Assembly (NCBI GenBank): GCA_028822445.1
Contig: JAPKDQ010000002.1
Location: 434,001 to 498,000 of the forward strand
Direction: 5' to 3'
Source of the DNA: Rhodospirillaceae bacterium
GTDB taxonomy: Bacteria > Pseudomonadota > Alphaproteobacteria > Rhodospirillales > Rhodospirillaceae
Length of the DNA: 64,000 nucleotides
Part shown: piece by piece, positions 20,362 through 28,499 of the stretch
Position numbering within the stretch: the first letter of the stretch is position 1
Layout: every line of letters begins with the position of its first letter
Program-made: the position numbers and the translations under genes
Notes under the pieces: model-generated
Told to the model about the DNA's origin: nothing
What the model saw: only the letters and a program-made list of their open reading frames with translations
Database searches by the model: none

Positions 20362-21597
20362 TTAGACCATGGGCGGACGGAAGTTTCCGGGCCGTTCCCG
20401 CTGAGGTCGTTCTGGAATAACGGAGTTTGGCCGTTCAACTGGGCGCGCCCGCTCAATTCTCTGTGGTCGATCAATCGTTGTCGGACGGACGCGTGCTGGG
20501 CGCATCAATTGGGCTGGGCGAAGCAAGGTAACCACAGTTCTGACCTGTTTTATTTCTCGTGCTGCGATGCTGCCATCCGCCCCCAATTGGCCGGTGACCA
20601 CAACCCGATCTCCAGGCCTTATATTGGACGGAACGCTCAGCCCGATTATTGGAAAGCCTTGCACAGCAAGACCTCCATCTGAGTTCTGAGGCACGTATCC
20701 TTCAAGGTAAATATCCGTGACGCTATCGCTAAAGGGCATGCCCTGTTTCCTGATGGCAACGTCTGCCGTAAAGATCTCGTCGAGCATCCGACCGGCCACG
20801 AATGCTGTGGTGCCGTTTGACAGCGTATCGGCCAAGGCAGCTGACGAAAGGTCTATGTTCAAGTCTCCGATGCTGGCGGCACCATTTTCCGCAACTGTCA
20901 CCGGCCCGCGGACGAGGACCCGGCCATCGTCATCTGTTTGATCAAGCCGTGACGCAATGATCAAACCGGTGTCCATGCGCAGGCCTGATACCCGAACCAT
21001 GTCACCGACTTTTAGTGACGAGAATTCTGATTTCTGATTGTTGTCGCCTGCCAAATTGACACGCACAGTCTGGCCAAGAACGACCAGGCGTTCACTATCA
21101 TAGTCGATACTAGAGATGGGCCCTGTTACAGCGTGACGAATTTCCAGCTTCTCAAGACGTAGGTTGCCGCGTCGATCACGCCAGGCAATACCTTCAATTA
21201 CTTGCCCAACCTTAAGGTCGACCAAAGCGGCAGGGCGGCCATCACTCTCAACCATTGTCTTATTATTATACTCAAGCTTAAGCCCATTCACGATGATGCT
21301 GCCGAAGCCCGAGATGGTTCCGATAATTCCAGTACCGCCGATTCCATCGCCACCGAGCTGAGCGACAAGGCCGGTGCCGCTAATGCCGTCACCTGAGTGG
21401 GCGACAAGGCCGGTGCCGCTAATGCCGTCACCTGAGTGGGCGACAAGGCCGGTACCGCTAATGCCGTCATCTGAGTGGGCGATAGATTGCTCCTCAGCCG
21501 GGGAAGAGGCACAACCTGCAGTCAGGGCGAGCAAGAGGGTTGCCGCGACAGCGTGTCGCAGCGCCTTTTCCCCTATCTGCAGTAGACCCTCAGTCAT
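20362..21597 (-). CDS. DUF5666-domain lipoprotein with Gly-rich repeats
   Basis: This 411-residue protein starts with a lipoprotein signal (LLLALTAGC) and should be membrane anchored. After the cysteine come four copies of a DGI(S/G)GTG repeat, three of them 13-residue units encoded by near-identical 39-base DNA repeats. The body consists of tandem small beta domains of the DUF5666 type (FGSIIVNGLKLEY, LKVGQVIEGIAWRD, LKVGDMVRVSGLR, then IRPGDRVVVTGQL). The C-terminus is rich in Arg and Pro and very basic. Biochemical role is unknown; the fold suggests binding of a polymer or another protein. It is coupled to the DUF6502 gene upstream by a TAATG overlap. Confidence 0.8.
   Translation of the reverse strand: MTEGLLQIGEKALRHAVAATLLLALTAGCASSPAEEQSIAHSDDGISGTGLVAHSGDGISGTGLVAHSGDGISGTGLVAQLGGDGIGGTGIIGTISGFGSIIVNGLKLEYNNKTMVESDGRPAALVDLKVGQVIEGIAWRDRRGNLRLEKLEIRHAVTGPISSIDYDSERLVVLGQTVRVNLAGDNNQKSEFSSLKVGDMVRVSGLRMDTGLIIASRLDQTDDDGRVLVRGPVTVAENGAASIGDLNIDLSSAALADTLSNGTTAFVAGRMLDEIFTADVAIRKQGMPFSDSVTDIYLEGYVPQNSDGGLAVQGFPIIGLSVPSNIRPGDRVVVTGQLGADGSIAAREIKQVRTVVTLLRPAQLMRPARVRPTTIDRPQRIERARPVERPNSVIPERPQRERPGNFRPPMV
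21362..21478. repeat. Three 39-bp tandem repeats inside the DUF5666 gene
   Basis: Units start at 21362, 21401 and 21440. The first two are identical over 39 bases and the third differs at two positions. Each encodes the 13-residue unit AHSGDGISGTGLV or a near form. The frame is kept, so copy number can change without breaking the gene. Confidence 0.95.
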
Positions 21598-22478
21598 TAT
21601 ATATCCGACTCGTTACCCTGTTGTTCGTCTAGGCTGCGTTCCTGGTCAAAGAAATACAAGCCAAAATTGAAGCGACGGTTGGCATCCGTCTTGCCTTTAT
21701 CTACCTCTACCTTCTCCCGTGCGAGTCGGTTTAGAGCCAAAAGGGCCTCCATACCAACTTTTTCCGCCTCTGCGGCGAGGGTTTTCACCGACGAATCGGT
21801 TAATCCCCCGAAGTGGACGCTGCGTTCTAGCCTGGGGTTGCCGTCGCCAATCAAGTTGTGGGTGGTCGCCGCTAAGTGGTCATGGATGTTGCGTCCAAAA
21901 TAGAAGGCTTTTTCATCAAACCCCTTTTCTGGCACAAAAGCTTGGCGGTTCAGAATCACCTGGCCTTTGTCATCCATGCTTGCAACCCCAAGCCTGAGCC
22001 ATTCATCAAGCACGGCGCGCGGACGCACGTCCTTTGATATCCCTTCTACAAGACCGTCAAATGAGAGCGATGAGCCTGATTTATCCCTTCGTGGCAATGG
22101 GATGGGGCGACCTTCTGGGTCCGTTGTTAAGGGGTCGCTGACCCAACGAGAGACGATCTGGGTGCCCAAACCGACTGCGTGAGGCATTTCTCTCTCGGTT
22201 GTTGTTTCCGCCCGAAGCCGCTTTACGTCTTTGCGGTGGACCCCTGTTAGCAGGTTGATTCGGCTATCCGTCTGGCGCTTTCCCTTGACCGGGAATTCGT
22301 CTTCGGCGACAGAAACAAATGTCTCTTTAAGGATAGTTATTAGTGTTGGGAGCGTTACATCCTTGCTTATCATCAAACGCACTAGCGGCCTTAGCATGCG
22401 GCGTAGGGCTGCAATAAGTGCGTCTGGCGGGCCGGCAGGGTTACTCAAAATAGCCGCGCACAGATAAATATATGGCAT
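21597..22478 (-). CDS. DUF6502 family protein
   Basis: This 293-residue soluble protein matches the DUF6502 family from memory: a helical N-terminus (LRRMLRPLVRLMISKDVTLPTL, ILKETFVSVAEDEF), a likely helix-turn-helix region (SRINLLTGVHRKDVKRLR), a middle segment (VGLGTQIVSRWVSDPLTTD) and a C-terminal helical part. The early HTH-like segment suggests DNA binding, which is inference. The ATG at 22478 is used; a TTG ten codons later would match the usual family length better. Two related palindromes lie just upstream. In other proteobacteria DUF6502 and DUF5666 genes are often neighbours, and here they are translationally coupled. Confidence 0.78.
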   Translation of the reverse strand: MPYIYLCAAILSNPAGPPDALIAALRRMLRPLVRLMISKDVTLPTLITILKETFVSVAEDEFPVKGKRQTDSRINLLTGVHRKDVKRLRAETTTEREMPHAVGLGTQIVSRWVSDPLTTDPEGRPIPLPRRDKSGSSLSFDGLVEGISKDVRPRAVLDEWLRLGVASMDDKGQVILNRQAFVPEKGFDEKAFYFGRNIHDHLAATTHNLIGDGNPRLERSVHFGGLTDSSVKTLAAEAEKVGMEALLALNRLAREKVEVDKGKTDANRRFNFGLYFFDQERSLDEQQGNESDI

Positions 22479-22507
22479 TCCGCATTTTCATTATTCATCA
22501 ATAACAC

Positions 22508-22530
22508 ATTGTGGGAAATATTCCCACAAT
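22508..22530. promoter_or_regulatory. Palindromic operator candidate, site 1
   Basis: Arms attgtggga and tcccacaat flank a 5-base centre (aatat). It lies 30 bases upstream of the DUF6502 start. Its inner 17 bases are the reverse complement of those of site 2, so both present the same GTGGGA-TCCCAC site. Confidence 0.7.
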
Positions 22531-22567
22531 TATTTCTTGACCTCTTTGATGAAGTGGAGGTAACCTA

Positions 22568-22602
22568 TTTATATTCGTGGGAATATTTCCCACGAATATA
22601 AA
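22568..22602. promoter_or_regulatory. Palindromic operator candidate, site 2
   Basis: Perfect 15-base arms (tttatattcgtggga and its complement) flank a 5-base centre. The centre lies 66 bases from that of site 1, about six helical turns. A TTGACC element (22537-22542) lies between the two sites. This layout suits a dimeric repressor bound at two sites, possibly with looping. The binding protein is unknown. Confidence 0.7.
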
Positions 22603-22677
22603 TCGTAACGAAGCAGTTGAAACCAACAAGGAAATGCCAACCCAGAGAAAATGTGTTCAGTACCCCATGTGATCTTG

Positions 22678-22725
22678 CTTTCTTGTCACCGTCCCTGAGT
22701 CATTTTCTACCCCGGTGACAGAAAG
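22678..22725. repeat. Inverted repeat in the DUF6502 upstream spacer
   Basis: The arm ctttcttgtcaccg (22678-22691) and cggtgacagaaag (22713-22725) are complementary with one bulged base and a 21-base loop. No T tract follows, so it is not an obvious terminator. Apart from this and the two palindromes, the spacer 22479-22906 shows no supported gene. Confidence 0.6.
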
Positions 22726-22906
22726 CTATAGTTGCCTCCCGCTTTATCTTGAAGATTGCTGACGAGCGATCGACTTGGAAGGGCGGGAGGTGGCATTTTG
22801 GGGTCACGGTTTTTGTGGCTGGTGCAGCTTTCTTTCGTTATGACGTCCCTTTCTATTACGAGTGCGCGTTCGCATACTTTGCGTCTCACAAAGATAGGTA
22901 CAGGCC

Positions 22907-23194
22907 ATGTCAGAAGAAATATTTACAGATGCTATTGGTGAAATCACCGTAACGGGAAGCGTCGTTCGCGTTGATCTGCTGACAATGGCGGTATCCGATA
23001 AAGACGAACAGGGGCGCCTCAAGCCACAATTTAAACAAAGGCTCATCTTCCCTATTGAGGGTTTCGCGCACGCGGCAGAAGCCATGCTGCAAATGCGAAA
23101 CCAGCTAGAACAGCGAGGTATCCTTACTCGCAAAGCAGATACTGCTCCACAGATGTCGTTTACTGAATCCGGCCCGACCGGTCAGCCCAACTGA
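22907..23194 (+). CDS. Small hypothetical protein
   Basis: This ORF of 95 residues begins MSEEIFTDAIGEITVTGSVV with an AGG-containing ribosome site. It continues with a strand-rich first half (VVRVDLLTMAVSD), then PQFKQRLIFPIEGFAHAAEAMLQMRNQLEQRGIL, a likely helix, and a polar tail. The outline (beta strands, then an IFPIEGF step and a helix) resembles small cytosolic proteins of the DUF3467 kind, but I do not claim membership. No signal peptide or membrane segment is present. It stands alone, 430 bases from the divergent DUF6502 gene and convergent with mnmC. Confidence 0.65.
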   Translation: MSEEIFTDAIGEITVTGSVVRVDLLTMAVSDKDEQGRLKPQFKQRLIFPIEGFAHAAEAMLQMRNQLEQRGILTRKADTAPQMSFTESGPTGQPN

Positions 23195-23308
23195 ATTGCA
23201 TGTAAGGGGAGCTGGCTAGAAATTAAACTGCTAACAGCGCTGTCATCGCTGCAGGTTAAATCTGTGGCGGTTCCAAGACGGTGCTCCACTAGGGCGCAAA
23301 AGGTTTAA

Positions 23309-25303
23309 TTAGCTCTTGGCGCGCTTAAGCTCCCGCACAATAAATCGCCCGGGATGAAGCGCTTGTGCGATGGCGCGCGGTACCGGCAACGGATCACCAA
23401 AGGCCTGGCTAACAATGAGGTCAGCCGCTAGGGGTGCTGCAACAACGCCATGAGCCCCAAGCCCAGTTAGCACGTAAAGTCCTTCGTGATAGGTCGCCCT
23501 TGGATACTGGGCCCAGCGATGGCCATGCTTTATCGCTGCAAAATCTTCAAGATAGGATGCCTGGTTTGGTAAAGGCCCCGCGAGCGGGAGATGATCGCGT
23601 GTCGTGCACCTCAGTCCAGCCCAACTTTCTCCAATACATTCGACTGAAGCCTCAATTAAACCGGGAACCAGAGTTTTTATTAATTTTAAATTACGACTGT
23701 CTGCTTCTGGCTCAGGCGATGGTTTGCGCTCGTTCAAGTCTTCAGGTCGCACATGGTCAAAGGTTGCGCCGATCACATGCTGTCCGTTTAGTGAAGGTGT
23801 GATGTGTCCCTCTCCCGCAAGCACACAGGTGAGGGTGTCGTTGGCGCTATTTGACGGTATCCGACTGAGTTGCCCGCGCTTTGGTGTTAGGGGCAGCCAG
23901 TTTGATTGATCATAAATATTGCTGTCTAGCCCGCCAGCTAGGACGACGCAGTCTGCATGTAAAATCGTTGTGCCGTTGTCATCAACCACGCGCCACTGAT
24001 CTTTATCCCTTTCGAGTCCTGCAGCCGCCTGGTTTGTTCTTAGGGTCGAACCATCCAAAAGAGCAGCACAGAACTGTCTCGGTGAAATCGTGCCGCCCCC
24101 GGGGAAATGCAAGGCACCGACCTTAAGGTCGGTTCCAGCTAAGTCTGTCGCTTCCGCGGGGGTGACCTGTCTGACCAGAGAGTTCGGTAGCACGCCAGAC
24201 TTTATAACTGCGTTTTGCCGTGCGGTTTCCTCTTCGGTGGTGGCGAGATGTAAAACGCCATATTGCCGCAGGCCGATGTCCGTTCCACTTCTAGACAAGT
24301 CGCCTAAAAGGGCCAGTAACGTATGCCAGGCATGGGCATAAAATGTTCCGTCCGTGCTTTCGCCCGCAGTTAGGCGCGGCATTAATACGGCTGAGGGTGT
24401 AGCTGATGCTTCTGAGGAAATATCTGCGTGTCGTTCGATGACTGTTACCGAACACCCACGTCGCCTGAACGCCTGCGCAACACTAGCCCCCGCGAGGCCA
24501 CTGCCAATAACGGCGACGGCTTTGTTTTTTGACACCACGGACTTCGGAGCCATAAACCATGGTTCTGTTTTTGAAACCGTCTTCGGGCTAATAAAATGTC
24601 CGGTCAGGTTCTCCTTTTTGGCACCCCAGCCTTTCCGTTTTTCGACTTTAAACCCAGCGCTTTCGAGATCGCGGCACACTTTACTGGCAACTATAAATGA
24701 CGCTATTGGAGCGCCTTTTGATGAAAGCCGGCCGATCTCGGCGAGGACACTAGGGTGCCACATGTCTGGATTGCGGTCCGGGGCGAACCCATCAAGAAAC
24801 CACGCGTCTATTTTTGCGGTTAGGTTTCTGAGGACAGGCAATACCGGACCAAACAAGAGTGTTAGAGTGATCTGTCCACCAGCTAAGTGTAGCCGATGAT
24901 ATCCAGGGTGCGGTGTGGGGTAGGTACTTAGCAACTCTTCGGTATATGGGAAGAGTTCTGGATAGTGCGTATGGCAGACCTCGAGTTCATCCCGGCTCAG
25001 CGGAAACCCTTCCACGGCCATGTAGTTTAAATGGTGAGGCTTACTTTCTGAAGTACGCCAAGCGTGGCACGTCGCTAAGAAATTAAGCCCTGTTCCGAAG
25101 CCGGTTTCTCCGATTGTGAAGGTGTTATGGCCGGCCCAGGCGTAAGGTAGCCCACTTCCATCCAGAAAAACGCGCCGACTTTCCGCTAGGCCACCTTCCG
25201 TATCGAAATAGGTGTCGTTGAACCGCTTGGACCTAGGTGTGCCATTGACCATAAACTCAAGCTCCGCTTCGCCAATAGTCATATTATCGCTTTGTTCGAC
25301 CAT
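23309..25303 (-). CDS. mnmC: Bifunctional tRNA wobble-uridine modification enzyme MnmC
   Basis: MnmC completes mnm5s2U at tRNA position 34: its C-terminal FAD domain removes the carboxymethyl group and its N-terminal domain methylates the product with SAM. Residues 1-240 are the MnmD methyltransferase, with the SAM motif TIGETGFGTGLNFL near residue 65 and the DGFAPDRNPDMW active segment. The FAD oxidoreductase starts with VAVIGSGLAGASVAQAFRRRG near residue 265 and ends with VLTGLGAHGVVAAPLAADL. The 664-residue length is that of the fused form. The gene is monocistronic here. Confidence 0.95.
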   Translation of the reverse strand: MVEQSDNMTIGEAELEFMVNGTPRSKRFNDTYFDTEGGLAESRRVFLDGSGLPYAWAGHNTFTIGETGFGTGLNFLATCHAWRTSESKPHHLNYMAVEGFPLSRDELEVCHTHYPELFPYTEELLSTYPTPHPGYHRLHLAGGQITLTLLFGPVLPVLRNLTAKIDAWFLDGFAPDRNPDMWHPSVLAEIGRLSSKGAPIASFIVASKVCRDLESAGFKVEKRKGWGAKKENLTGHFISPKTVSKTEPWFMAPKSVVSKNKAVAVIGSGLAGASVAQAFRRRGCSVTVIERHADISSEASATPSAVLMPRLTAGESTDGTFYAHAWHTLLALLGDLSRSGTDIGLRQYGVLHLATTEEETARQNAVIKSGVLPNSLVRQVTPAEATDLAGTDLKVGALHFPGGGTISPRQFCAALLDGSTLRTNQAAAGLERDKDQWRVVDDNGTTILHADCVVLAGGLDSNIYDQSNWLPLTPKRGQLSRIPSNSANDTLTCVLAGEGHITPSLNGQHVIGATFDHVRPEDLNERKPSPEPEADSRNLKLIKTLVPGLIEASVECIGESWAGLRCTTRDHLPLAGPLPNQASYLEDFAAIKHGHRWAQYPRATYHEGLYVLTGLGAHGVVAAPLAADLIVSQAFGDPLPVPRAIAQALHPGRFIVRELKRAKS

Positions 25304-25417
25304 TGTTGCGACGTGCCTCAGAGTTCTGTGCGTTTTCGCGCTGTGATATTGTTGAGCTCCCAGTGTAAGTTCTACTGGTCTAGTCTGTGAGTGTGAAATT
25401 CTTTCGCGAAGGGCGCC

Positions 25418-27196
25418 ATGCGTTTTCGTTTTCTACTACCGCTGATTTACGTATTCGCATCGGTACCGCCCACTCAAGGTGCCGAGGGCATTACAGAAGA
25501 CGTTGTGTCGTTCACAACCGCGGATGGCGTCGTTCTCGCCGCTCTTCTGGTTTACCCAACCTCTGGTATGAACACAAACGGACCCGCGGTTTTATATCTT
25601 CATGGTGGGCCGGGTGGATCGCCCGTCCGCGTTAATAGTGTCTCTAGATATGTGGCTACCGGCTTGGCCAGCGCTGGTTATACCAATCTATCGATCGAAA
25701 CTCGCCATGCCACCCGATACTCGTTCGCGCGTTTCGATGAAGTGATTGAGGACATTCGCGGTGGCGTCGATATGCTTGCGGCCCGTGGGTTTAGCCAAAT
25801 AATCTTGGCTGGCGCTGGTTTGGGGTCCTTGCGCGTTGCTCGGTATATGGTTGAAGCCGACGACCCCCGCGTTAAAGCTGTTATTCATTATTCGCCAACA
25901 CAGAACATGGCTGACAGTTGGCGAGCCCGAGTTGGTGAAGATGTCTATTGGGCCACAGTCGATCAAGCCGCGCGTGCGGTTGAGGAGGGTGGCCGTCAGC
26001 CCTTTATTGATCTCGGCGACGGATTGATCTTTATCCCTGCGAGTTTCCTTGATTGGTTTGGGCCACAAGCCAAGACTTCGTTGTCGGAGAACGTCGCAGG
26101 CATCGACCGCCCAATGCTTATGCTTGCTGGAGATGCAGACCCTTTGGTGCCCAAGGGTCGTTTAGAAGAACTGCAAGCCGCCGCGTTTAGAAGCCCCCAA
26201 GTTGACATCAAATATTATCCTGGCGTCGGTCGGTCCTTTGGTGGCGCTCGCGATGATGTGGTGACCGACACGCTGGCGTGGCTCAGCGATATTGGGTTTT
26301 CACCTATGCCTGCTATCAAGACACAAGTCGTTGATGTAGCGGCACCCGATGGGCGCGCCTTGTCTGGCATTTTGTATACGCCGTCCTCTGGGGAAGATAA
26401 GTCGGAGCCCATTGTTATGCTGATGCATGGCTGGACCAGTGATGTCATGCGCTCTTCTACGCATTGGTTGGGCGTGCGTCTTGCGCAGGCTGGGTATACA
26501 GCTTTGGCTTTCCAACACCGTTCGTCGGGATACCGTGGCGTTGTTACCGGGAAACTCGAAGACATTCCCCCAGACATAGACGCATGGATCGATCTCGTTA
26601 CTGCGCGGGGGTATTCATCCGTCGTCGGCGCTGGCCATGGGGTCGGTGGGCTGTGGTGGACGTATTATCTCAGTGAAACTAAAGACGCGCGTGTCAAGGC
26701 GATGGCGTACCTATCGCCGACGCGAAATATGCCGATGCATGCGCGCACCGGAATGGGAGAAGGCTTGTACGCGCGGGCTGTTCTCGAAGCGCAGGAGGCA
26801 GTGCGGGACGGTGAAGGAAGCACACACCTAATCGACTATCCGCTGCCGCAGGCCGGATACCCTGATGATCCACGCCAGAGGATGTACCTACCCCCGCCGG
26901 GTTCGGGTTTTACGTATTATTATGCTGATAGCTTCTTGAGTTATTGGGGGCCAAATTCTAAGGCGGTCCATGTGGATCGCCTGGCTGAGACAAATGTTCC
27001 TATTCTAGCGCTCGGTGGATCACGAGACCCCTTCATGCAAAGCGCGTATCTAATCACTTTCACTCAGGCCTCGAATGGCCCCGCTAAGCAAGTGTTTTAT
27101 GGCGGGCCTGATGGCGCACCGTATTCCTTTGAAGGTTATGAGGACATTGTGGCAGAAGATGTGTTGGTCTGGATTAAGCAAGCCATCAATCAATAA
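25418..27196 (+). CDS. Exported protein with two alpha/beta-hydrolase domains lacking catalytic residues
   Basis: The product of 592 residues has a signal peptide (LLPLIYVFASVPPTQGAE) and two successive alpha/beta-hydrolase domains, about 25-295 and 300-592. Each keeps the oxyanion region (HGGPGG at 62; HGWTSD at 337) and an acidic-residue loop (AGDADP, GGSRDPF). However, the nucleophile elbow reads GAGLG in the first and GHGVG in the second, with Gly134 and Gly408 where Ser is expected. The usual His loop also lacks His: GVGRSFGG in the first, GGPDGAPYSF in the second. It is therefore probably non-catalytic, perhaps a binding protein. The CurA-like reductase follows at 17 bases. The ATG has GAAGGG upstream. 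Confidence 0.8.
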   Translation: MRFRFLLPLIYVFASVPPTQGAEGITEDVVSFTTADGVVLAALLVYPTSGMNTNGPAVLYLHGGPGGSPVRVNSVSRYVATGLASAGYTNLSIETRHATRYSFARFDEVIEDIRGGVDMLAARGFSQIILAGAGLGSLRVARYMVEADDPRVKAVIHYSPTQNMADSWRARVGEDVYWATVDQAARAVEEGGRQPFIDLGDGLIFIPASFLDWFGPQAKTSLSENVAGIDRPMLMLAGDADPLVPKGRLEELQAAAFRSPQVDIKYYPGVGRSFGGARDDVVTDTLAWLSDIGFSPMPAIKTQVVDVAAPDGRALSGILYTPSSGEDKSEPIVMLMHGWTSDVMRSSTHWLGVRLAQAGYTALAFQHRSSGYRGVVTGKLEDIPPDIDAWIDLVTARGYSSVVGAGHGVGGLWWTYYLSETKDARVKAMAYLSPTRNMPMHARTGMGEGLYARAVLEAQEAVRDGEGSTHLIDYPLPQAGYPDDPRQRMYLPPPGSGFTYYYADSFLSYWGPNSKAVHVDRLAETNVPILALGGSRDPFMQSAYLITFTQASNGPAKQVFYGGPDGAPYSFEGYEDIVAEDVLVWIKQAINQ

Positions 27197-27213
27197 AGTT
27201 AGGATGAATTGTA

Positions 27214-28221
27214 ATGTCAGATAATATCAATCGCCAGGTTCTTGTGAAGAAGTTACCAAACGGTATTCCGGCCGAGGATGATTTCGAGATGGGCGGTTCG
27301 CCTATCCCCGACCCAGTTGAGGGCACATTCCGCGCCCGTACACTGGTGCTCTCGTTGGATCCCTATATCCGGGCTGTCATGTCCGGCCGACACTTCTATG
27401 GCGCGCCACAACCAGGCGATGTAATGCGGGGCCGGTCTGTTGCCCGGGTGGACGCGTCGCGTCACCCCCAGTATCGCGAAGGTGATGTGGTAGTGATGGA
27501 ATCAGGCATGCAGGACTATGTTATTTCTAATGGTGGGGATGTGCATCGTGCCGACACCGGTACCGCTCCCGTTTCTACTGCCCTGGGTGTTCTTGGGATG
27601 CCGGGGCTTACGGCCTATGCAGCATTGTTGGGTCCAGCTCAAATCAAAGAGGGGGAGACGGTTGTGGTGTCTGCGGCGTCAGGCGCTGTTGGGTCAATGG
27701 TTGGGCAAATTGCCAAGATCAAAGGGTGCCGGGCCATTGGCATTGTTGGGTCAGACGATAAGAGCGCGTGGACGGAAACAGAGGCTGGTTTCGATGCCTG
27801 TCTAAATCGCAAGACCGACGACCTCCATGCTCGTCTAACTGAGTTGGCCTCAGATGGTGCCGACATATTTTTTGATAATACGGGCGGTGAGATCCAGGGC
27901 TTGGTGATGACCAAGCACCTTGCCCTGAACAGCCGCGTCATCCTTTCTGGCTTAATCACCCAATACAATTTGGCTGAATCCCCCCCTGGGCCGAACCTGG
28001 GTAATCTCTGCAAGATGCGAACGACCGTCTTTGGTTTTGTCGTCTACGACTTCGAACACATGCGCGCACGGTTTTTGACTGATGCCAAGCGCTGGTATGC
28101 TGAGGGCAAAATCAAATTCAAAGAAGACATGACAGAAGGACTAGAAACCGCTCCTGCCCAATTCAGCAAACTGATGCACGGTAATAACTTCGGCAAGACG
28201 CTAGTTAAGGTGGCAGATTAG
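27214..28221 (+). CDS. NADPH-dependent medium-chain reductase, CurA-like
   Basis: This 335-residue protein belongs to the zinc-independent medium-chain dehydrogenase/reductase group that reduces the C=C bond of enones (E. coli CurA, mammalian prostaglandin reductase). The N-terminal catalytic domain has LSLDPYIRAVMSG, and the nucleotide domain shows VVSAASGAVGSMVGQIAK near residue 155 and the DIFFDNTGG motif that follows. No structural zinc cysteines are present. The real substrate is unknown; enals and quinones are common. It lies 17 bases after the tandem hydrolase-like gene and is probably cotranscribed. Confidence 0.88.
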   Translation: MSDNINRQVLVKKLPNGIPAEDDFEMGGSPIPDPVEGTFRARTLVLSLDPYIRAVMSGRHFYGAPQPGDVMRGRSVARVDASRHPQYREGDVVVMESGMQDYVISNGGDVHRADTGTAPVSTALGVLGMPGLTAYAALLGPAQIKEGETVVVSAASGAVGSMVGQIAKIKGCRAIGIVGSDDKSAWTETEAGFDACLNRKTDDLHARLTELASDGADIFFDNTGGEIQGLVMTKHLALNSRVILSGLITQYNLAESPPGPNLGNLCKMRTTVFGFVVYDFEHMRARFLTDAKRWYAEGKIKFKEDMTEGLETAPAQFSKLMHGNNFGKTLVKVAD

Positions 28222-28251
28222 ATTCGAAACCGCTTTAAGAAAGGTGCGCCT

Positions 28252-28410
28252 ATGAAGGTTGCGCTTAACGTTATGAAAAAAAGCCTGATGGATATCGGCA
28301 GTGATGCTGTGTTCTTTGCGTTTAACGGGGGTGGTTATTCTCCGCACGTTGATTCTCTGGGTTGTGATTTGCCCGATCACCATAAAGGTCAATGGGCCTG
28401 GTGGAGATGA
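28252..28410 (+). CDS. Small ORF of 52 residues, doubtful
   Basis: ATG with AAAGG 8 bases upstream opens MKVALNVMKKSLMDIGSDAV and ends at 28408-28410 with KGQWAWWR. An overlapping frame (28304-28489) encodes a hydrophobic stretch (VVILRTLILWVVICPITIKV) and could equally be the real product, with its stop 10 bases before the permease gene. They may be parts of one decayed gene. I do not recognise either. Confidence 0.28.
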   Translation: MKVALNVMKKSLMDIGSDAVFFAFNGGGYSPHVDSLGCDLPDHHKGQWAWWR

Positions 28411-28499
28411 GTTGAGTGCCCCTTCTCAACGGGCAGGCAGACAAACGCATTCCAACATCGTAGGTTTGCACATTAACCTGACTTTCTAGGCTGTGACCC

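Noticed and set aside
21362-21478. Possible CRISPR-like array
   Set aside because: The repeats are contiguous without spacers and keep the reading frame of the lipoprotein gene.
25418-27196. Two frameshifted hydrolase genes instead of one fusion
   Set aside because: The frame is continuous, with a single signal peptide and no internal start or ribosome site at the domain border.
28304-28489. Hydrophobic ORF overlapping the 52-residue ORF
   Set aside because: Start lacks a ribosome site; kept only as a remark under the competing ORF.
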